Source: Candidatus Cloacimonadota bacterium (GTDB lineage: Bacteria > Cloacimonadota > Cloacimonadia > Cloacimonadales > Cloacimonadaceae). Taken from it: a stretch of 40,656 bases of DNA. A program made the position numbers and the translations under genes. The notes under the pieces were generated by a model that was given only the letters and a program-made list of their open reading frames with translations, had not been told where the DNA came from and did not search any database. The stretch covers positions 1 to 40,656 of the forward strand of contig JAKQNV010000189.1 in assembly GCA_029565595.1 (NCBI GenBank). Reading direction: 5' to 3'. The number at the start of each line of letters is the position of its first letter. The first letter of the stretch is position 1. Shown here piece after piece: positions 36,923-40,656 of the stretch.

Positions 36923-39900
36923 TCAATGCATCAGCACCAGCTTGCGCGCGACGGAAGCGCCGCCCTGCTCGGCCCGCAGCAGATAAACACCCGAGGCCAC
37001 AGCCCGGCCGTGGCCATCCCTGCCGTCCCAGGCCAATTGGTGTTTTCCGGCTGGCAGGTCGCCCGAAGCAAGAGTCCGCACTTTCTGTCCGCGGATGTTG
37101 TAGATGGCAACGGTCGTTTTTCCTTTGTCCGGCACTTTCAGGCTGAGAGTGACACTTTCGCGGAAGGGATTGGGGAAGGCCAGCAGGTCCAGACCGGCGG
37201 GCGGGACTCCGGACCGCTCGCGGGAAACGGGATCGTAGCGCTGCTCGGTGAACCGCGCATTCAGGGATTTGGGATTCTCCGGCGTGCGCACCTGCATCCA
37301 GTAATAATTGTTGGGATTGGGAACCGTATTCAACGGCACGTAAGGCGTCCAGGGAGTCCATTCAATCAGGCCCACGTTGTCGAACAGAGCAATCACCGTA
37401 CCGCCGGAAGTATTGCCGCAGGTCAGCCTGATGTCGTAGTACCACGCGTTGGAGGGAATGGTCAGCTCCTTCGAATACCAGGTCCACTCTGTGGAACCGC
37501 TGATGTTGGTGGTGACGGTTTCCGTGCTTAAAAGCGAACTCGTCCGGGAATTGTAATAGCGGATGATGATGTTGGCGTTGGAGGCGTTGACGGTCTTGAT
37601 CCAGCCATGCAGCGTGTATTTTTTGGTGTTGTCGTACCACTTGCAGCGATCTTGGATCGTGGCGGTGGAGGTCTGTCCGGAAGAGGGCGCGATCATCGCG
37701 CTGCGCAACCCGTCAAGCACATCGTTGGTGGAAAAGGTATCCACGTCCCAGAGTGTCGAGCCCTCATCCTCGAAATTGCCATACCAGATTGTCTCTGTGC
37801 CCAGGCGGTATTCAGCGTCCGTAACGGGATCGAGGCTGTTGACGGAACTGATGCTGCCGTAGCGGGGGAGTTTGAAAGGGTCGCTGACGTTGCCCTGGCC
37901 AGTGACAGGCTTGAGGATCAGGTTCAGGCAGGTGTCGTGGCTGGCCACTGTGGCGTCGGCAGGATTGATCAGGATGGTCGCGCTGATATCGTTGTAATCG
38001 ACCATGACCTTGGTGTTCAGTTCGGTGCTGCGCATGGCCACGTAATCCAAAATGTACTTTCCGAGTTGGCCAGTGGCGGGTTTGGGGATGAAGGCGTCGA
38101 TGTAGACCGGTTTAATCAGGTAGTTGGAAAAGCCGGAGTGGTCGGCGTCGGCGTAGAAAACAATGGTGGGCATCGTTTCCGGGTAATCGAGGTCAAAAAC
38201 GTAGTTTCCGAGCGAGTGCGCGATCACCTTGCCCTGATAAACCTCGAAGGCTTGGACAATATGCGGATGGTGGACGATCACGAGGTCGGCGCCCGAATCC
38301 ACCGCGAAATGGCGGATGGCGATATCCCACATGTGCGGAACGTCGGTCTTGGGGCTGTAATCTTCGTCCTGGTCGTCGCAGAGGAAGGGATTGGATTTGT
38401 CGTAATCGCTGCCGGGCGTCAGGGAATATTCGCTGCCGCCGTGCAATTCCATGATCTTGAGGTCGGCCACGCCGTCCACCGCGGCCAGTTGCTGCAGCAT
38501 GTAATAGGGTGTCATGTAAGCGAAGCCGTATTTGTTGTAACCGGCCTGCAGATAGGGCTGGGCGTTGTTGTATTGCCCGGTGCGGTCACAGCTGGCCAGA
38601 AAGGCGATGTTCAGCCCGCTTTGGTTGACGAAGGCGGGCGTGTAGGCCTCGTAGGAATTGAGCCCGGCCCCGCTGGCCAGGATGCCGTTTTGCTGGAGCA
38701 GCCCGCGCATCTGGGTGAGGCCCTCGGCTCCGTAATCGAGCGTGTGGTTGTTCGCGAGGTTGACCTTGTCGATCCCGGCGTATACGAGGCCGCTGATGTT
38801 GGCCGGATTGCCGCGGTAAACCACGCTTTTGGTGGGATGCGGAGAACCCTGGTCGGTGAGCACGACCTCCAGATTGGCGACCGTGATGTCGGCCGCGTTG
38901 CCCAGCAGATCGAGCGTGGGGGCGAAAATTGCGTTCACTCCCTGCGTGGGGATGATGCCCCCCGCGGATTCGTAACGCCTGGCAAGCATGATGTCGCCGA
39001 CGAAATTCATCCTCAGGGGCAGGGTGTCTGTGCCCTGGTCCACCGTGACCAGGCAAGATCCGAAGCCCCATTTGCCAGTGTCGTCGGTGACCTTCAGTGT
39101 CGCGCGGTAGGGATGGTCGTCCGTGACGGTGTAAACGTGGTAGGGATTGGCTTCCGCGCTGGCCAGGCTGTCTCCGAAATCCCAGGCGTAAGTGAAGGTT
39201 CCGCTGTCTGGATCAGTGACCACGGAGCTGAATTGCACCCCGACGTTGCGGAAGCCCTTCTGGGGCAAGCCCTGATACGTTACCTGGCAGGAAACGGCCA
39301 CCGTTGGCGCCACGCCAATGTCGTCGGAGATGTTGATGATCGTGTCGATGAGGAAATTACGGTTACTGACGCCGTCGAGGTCGTTCACGTAGATCAACGA
39401 GGTGATCACGGGCAGGTAGTCGAAAAAGGAATACCAGTCGTCGGCAATCGGGATCTGATAAGTGTTCCAGACACTGTTGGCAAAGGCGCCCTGATACACG
39501 GGCACCCATTCCTCTATGTCCATAACGAGCGTTCCGGAGAAAGAGTAGAACAGAGCGTTTTCGCCGTCGCTGAAGCCGATGCCCTGGACTTTGGCGCCGC
39601 TTACGGTTTTGGCCGCTACCTGGAAGACGTCGTTGGAATCGACGGCGACGGGCGCGATCATTTCCTGCTTCCAGGTATTGCCGTAGAGGAGGAGCGCGTA
39701 GGCGCTGCCGTTGTGGGTGTCGGTGGTGGTCAGTTGCCAGGATCCGGGGCTGAGATCCTCATCCTGCCAGGAAAGCAGGTTGACGCTGCCGCTCTCGAAA
39801 TCCTCGATCGTGGTGAAGCGCACGGACTGGCCACCCCAGACCGGAACGCAGACCAAACAAGCAAACAAGGCCAGCCAGGCCAATTTGCCCCGCAGGGCAC

Positions 39901-39925
39901 GAACGGACTCTCTTGCCTCTTTCAT
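36923..39925 (-). CDS. Large secreted CapA-family (PGA_cap) protein with PKD domain and FlgD-like/T9SS C-terminal domain
   Basis: 'NFVGDIMLARRYE', 'ADITVANLEVVLTD', 'VNLANNHTLDYGAEGL', 'GADLVIVHHPHIVQAFEVYQGKVIAHSLGNYVFD' (CapA); 'FTYAWDFGDSLASAEANPYHVYT' (PKD); 'AFPNPFRESVTLSLKVPDKGKTTVAIYNIRGQKVRTL...ASGVYLLRAEQGGASVARKLVLMH'. Confidence 0.9.
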   Translation of the reverse strand: MKEARESVRALRGKLAWLALFACLVCVPVWGGQSVRFTTIEDFESGSVNLLSWQDEDLSPGSWQLTTTDTHNGSAYALLLYGNTWKQEMIAPVAVDSNDVFQVAAKTVSGAKVQGIGFSDGENALFYSFSGTLVMDIEEWVPVYQGAFANSVWNTYQIPIADDWYSFFDYLPVITSLIYVNDLDGVSNRNFLIDTIINISDDIGVAPTVAVSCQVTYQGLPQKGFRNVGVQFSSVVTDPDSGTFTYAWDFGDSLASAEANPYHVYTVTDDHPYRATLKVTDDTGKWGFGSCLVTVDQGTDTLPLRMNFVGDIMLARRYESAGGIIPTQGVNAIFAPTLDLLGNAADITVANLEVVLTDQGSPHPTKSVVYRGNPANISGLVYAGIDKVNLANNHTLDYGAEGLTQMRGLLQQNGILASGAGLNSYEAYTPAFVNQSGLNIAFLASCDRTGQYNNAQPYLQAGYNKYGFAYMTPYYMLQQLAAVDGVADLKIMELHGGSEYSLTPGSDYDKSNPFLCDDQDEDYSPKTDVPHMWDIAIRHFAVDSGADLVIVHHPHIVQAFEVYQGKVIAHSLGNYVFDLDYPETMPTIVFYADADHSGFSNYLIKPVYIDAFIPKPATGQLGKYILDYVAMRSTELNTKVMVDYNDISATILINPADATVASHDTCLNLILKPVTGQGNVSDPFKLPRYGSISSVNSLDPVTDAEYRLGTETIWYGNFEDEGSTLWDVDTFSTNDVLDGLRSAMIAPSSGQTSTATIQDRCKWYDNTKKYTLHGWIKTVNASNANIIIRYYNSRTSSLLSTETVTTNISGSTEWTWYSKELTIPSNAWYYDIRLTCGNTSGGTVIALFDNVGLIEWTPWTPYVPLNTVPNPNNYYWMQVRTPENPKSLNARFTEQRYDPVSRERSGVPPAGLDLLAFPNPFRESVTLSLKVPDKGKTTVAIYNIRGQKVRTLASGDLPAGKHQLAWDGRDGHGRAVASGVYLLRAEQGGASVARKLVLMH

Positions 39926-39980
39926 ATCGCTACCTCGCTCCCCGGAAAAACGGCCGGGAGCCGCTCTCCCGGATGTTATC

Positions 39981-40011
39981 AAAAGAGGGGAACGCCGGTG
40001 AGACGTTCCCC
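39981..40011 (-). terminator. Terminator of iorAB
   Basis: Minus strand: GGGGAACG-TCTCACCGG-CGTTCCCC followed by TCTTTT. Confidence 0.75.
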
Positions 40012-40021
40012 GATCGTATCA

Positions 40022-40588
40022 TTAAGCGCTAAGGCCGGCGTTGAGGGCGCGCAGGTTCGCTTCCACGATCGCTTCGCCCTTGCGGCTGAAAATGGCTTTG
40101 ATGGCTGCTTCGATCTCCTCGGGCGAAAAACCGAGCTGCCGGACGGCAGCGCCCAGCATAACGATGTTCATCCCGCGGGCAGCCTTGACATCCTTGGCTA
40201 TAGTGTCCGCGTCGATCAGCACGTGGTTCGGGTGCTTGGCGATCTCGGCATAGATCTGTTCTTCCTCGGGATAGACGGCGATGTTCTTGAACGGCGTTTT
40301 ATTGGCGATGATCCAGCCGTCCGAAGCCAGGTAGGGCAGGTAGCGCAAGGCTTCCATCGGTTCGACTGAGAGGATCATGTCGGCCTGGCCGAAGGGGATC
40401 AGGTCGCTCCAGATCGGTTGGTCGGAAAGGCGGAGATGGGATTGGACGTCGCCGCCGCGCTGGCTCATGCCGTGCACTTCGGCCTGTTTGAGGTGCCAGC
40501 CGCGATTCAGGGCCGCGGCGCCCAGGATGGTGGCGATGGTCAGGATGCCCTGGCCGCCCACTCCGGCGAGAATGATGTCCTTTTTCAT
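40022..40588 (-). CDS. iorB: Indolepyruvate ferredoxin oxidoreductase subunit beta
   Basis: 'DIILAGVGGQGILTIATILGAAALNRGWHLKQAEVHGMSQRGGDVQSHLRLSDQPIWSDLIPFGQADMILSVEPMEALRY'. Confidence 0.93.
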   Translation of the reverse strand: MKKDIILAGVGGQGILTIATILGAAALNRGWHLKQAEVHGMSQRGGDVQSHLRLSDQPIWSDLIPFGQADMILSVEPMEALRYLPYLASDGWIIANKTPFKNIAVYPEEEQIYAEIAKHPNHVLIDADTIAKDVKAARGMNIVMLGAAVRQLGFSPEEIEAAIKAIFSRKGEAIVEANLRALNAGLSA

Positions 40589-40656
40589 GACGGCGTCTCC
40601 ATCTTGTTCTTTTTCTTCAGCGTCTGCACGCACTCCCGGCGCGGGATGATCACCGA
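40585..40656 (-). CDS. C-terminal end of upstream gene, probably iorA (truncated by window)
   Basis: Minus-strand frame SVIIPRRECVQTLKKKNKMETPS* ends in an ATGA overlap with the iorB start. Confidence 0.6.
   Translation of the reverse strand, partial: SVIIPRRECVQTLKKKNKMETPS

Noticed and set aside
37607-40369. 920-aa open frame on the + strand opposite the CapA-family gene and iorB
   Set aside because: Composition is the V/G/D/H-rich mirror typical of antisense frames in GC-rich genes. It crosses two hairpin terminators and two well-supported genes, with no recognisable motif.

Overview
The window is a mostly chromosomal, housekeeping-type segment of roughly 55% GC by eye. It probably comes from an FCB-group bacterium, possibly Cloacimonadota; this is inferred from T9SS/FlgD-type C-terminal domains and gene content and was not verified. 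Recognisable genes are alr (with a long C-terminal extension), phoH, a DUF985 cupin, tRNA-Leu, a HEPN/MNT pair, a TauE/SafE permease, a large outer-membrane protein, umuD, a TPR lipoprotein, HU, dnaN, recF, a UMF1-type MFS transporter, a potD-like lipoprotein, aspS, purN, mtaB, secreted and outer-membrane proteins, a DUF2877/AllH-like protein, tRNA-Phe, a COG2509-type FAD protein, beta-helix and SBBP-repeat secreted proteins, a small glycosyltransferase/flippase cluster, xseA, a very large secreted CapA-family protein, and iorB with the 3' end of iorA. I did not find a complete novel multi-gene system. The most unusual signal is an intergenic element at 28926-28996. It has three 11-bp units (ATCAATACGGG) facing three inverted copies, giving a near-perfect 32-bp stem located just upstream of a good promoter. 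Other points of interest are the Alr fusion, the orphan UmuD, the HEPN protein without an RX4-6H motif, the secreted PKD-CapA-FlgD fusion, and the hairpin-rich gap between HU and dnaN. All family calls come from reading motifs; no database search was run.
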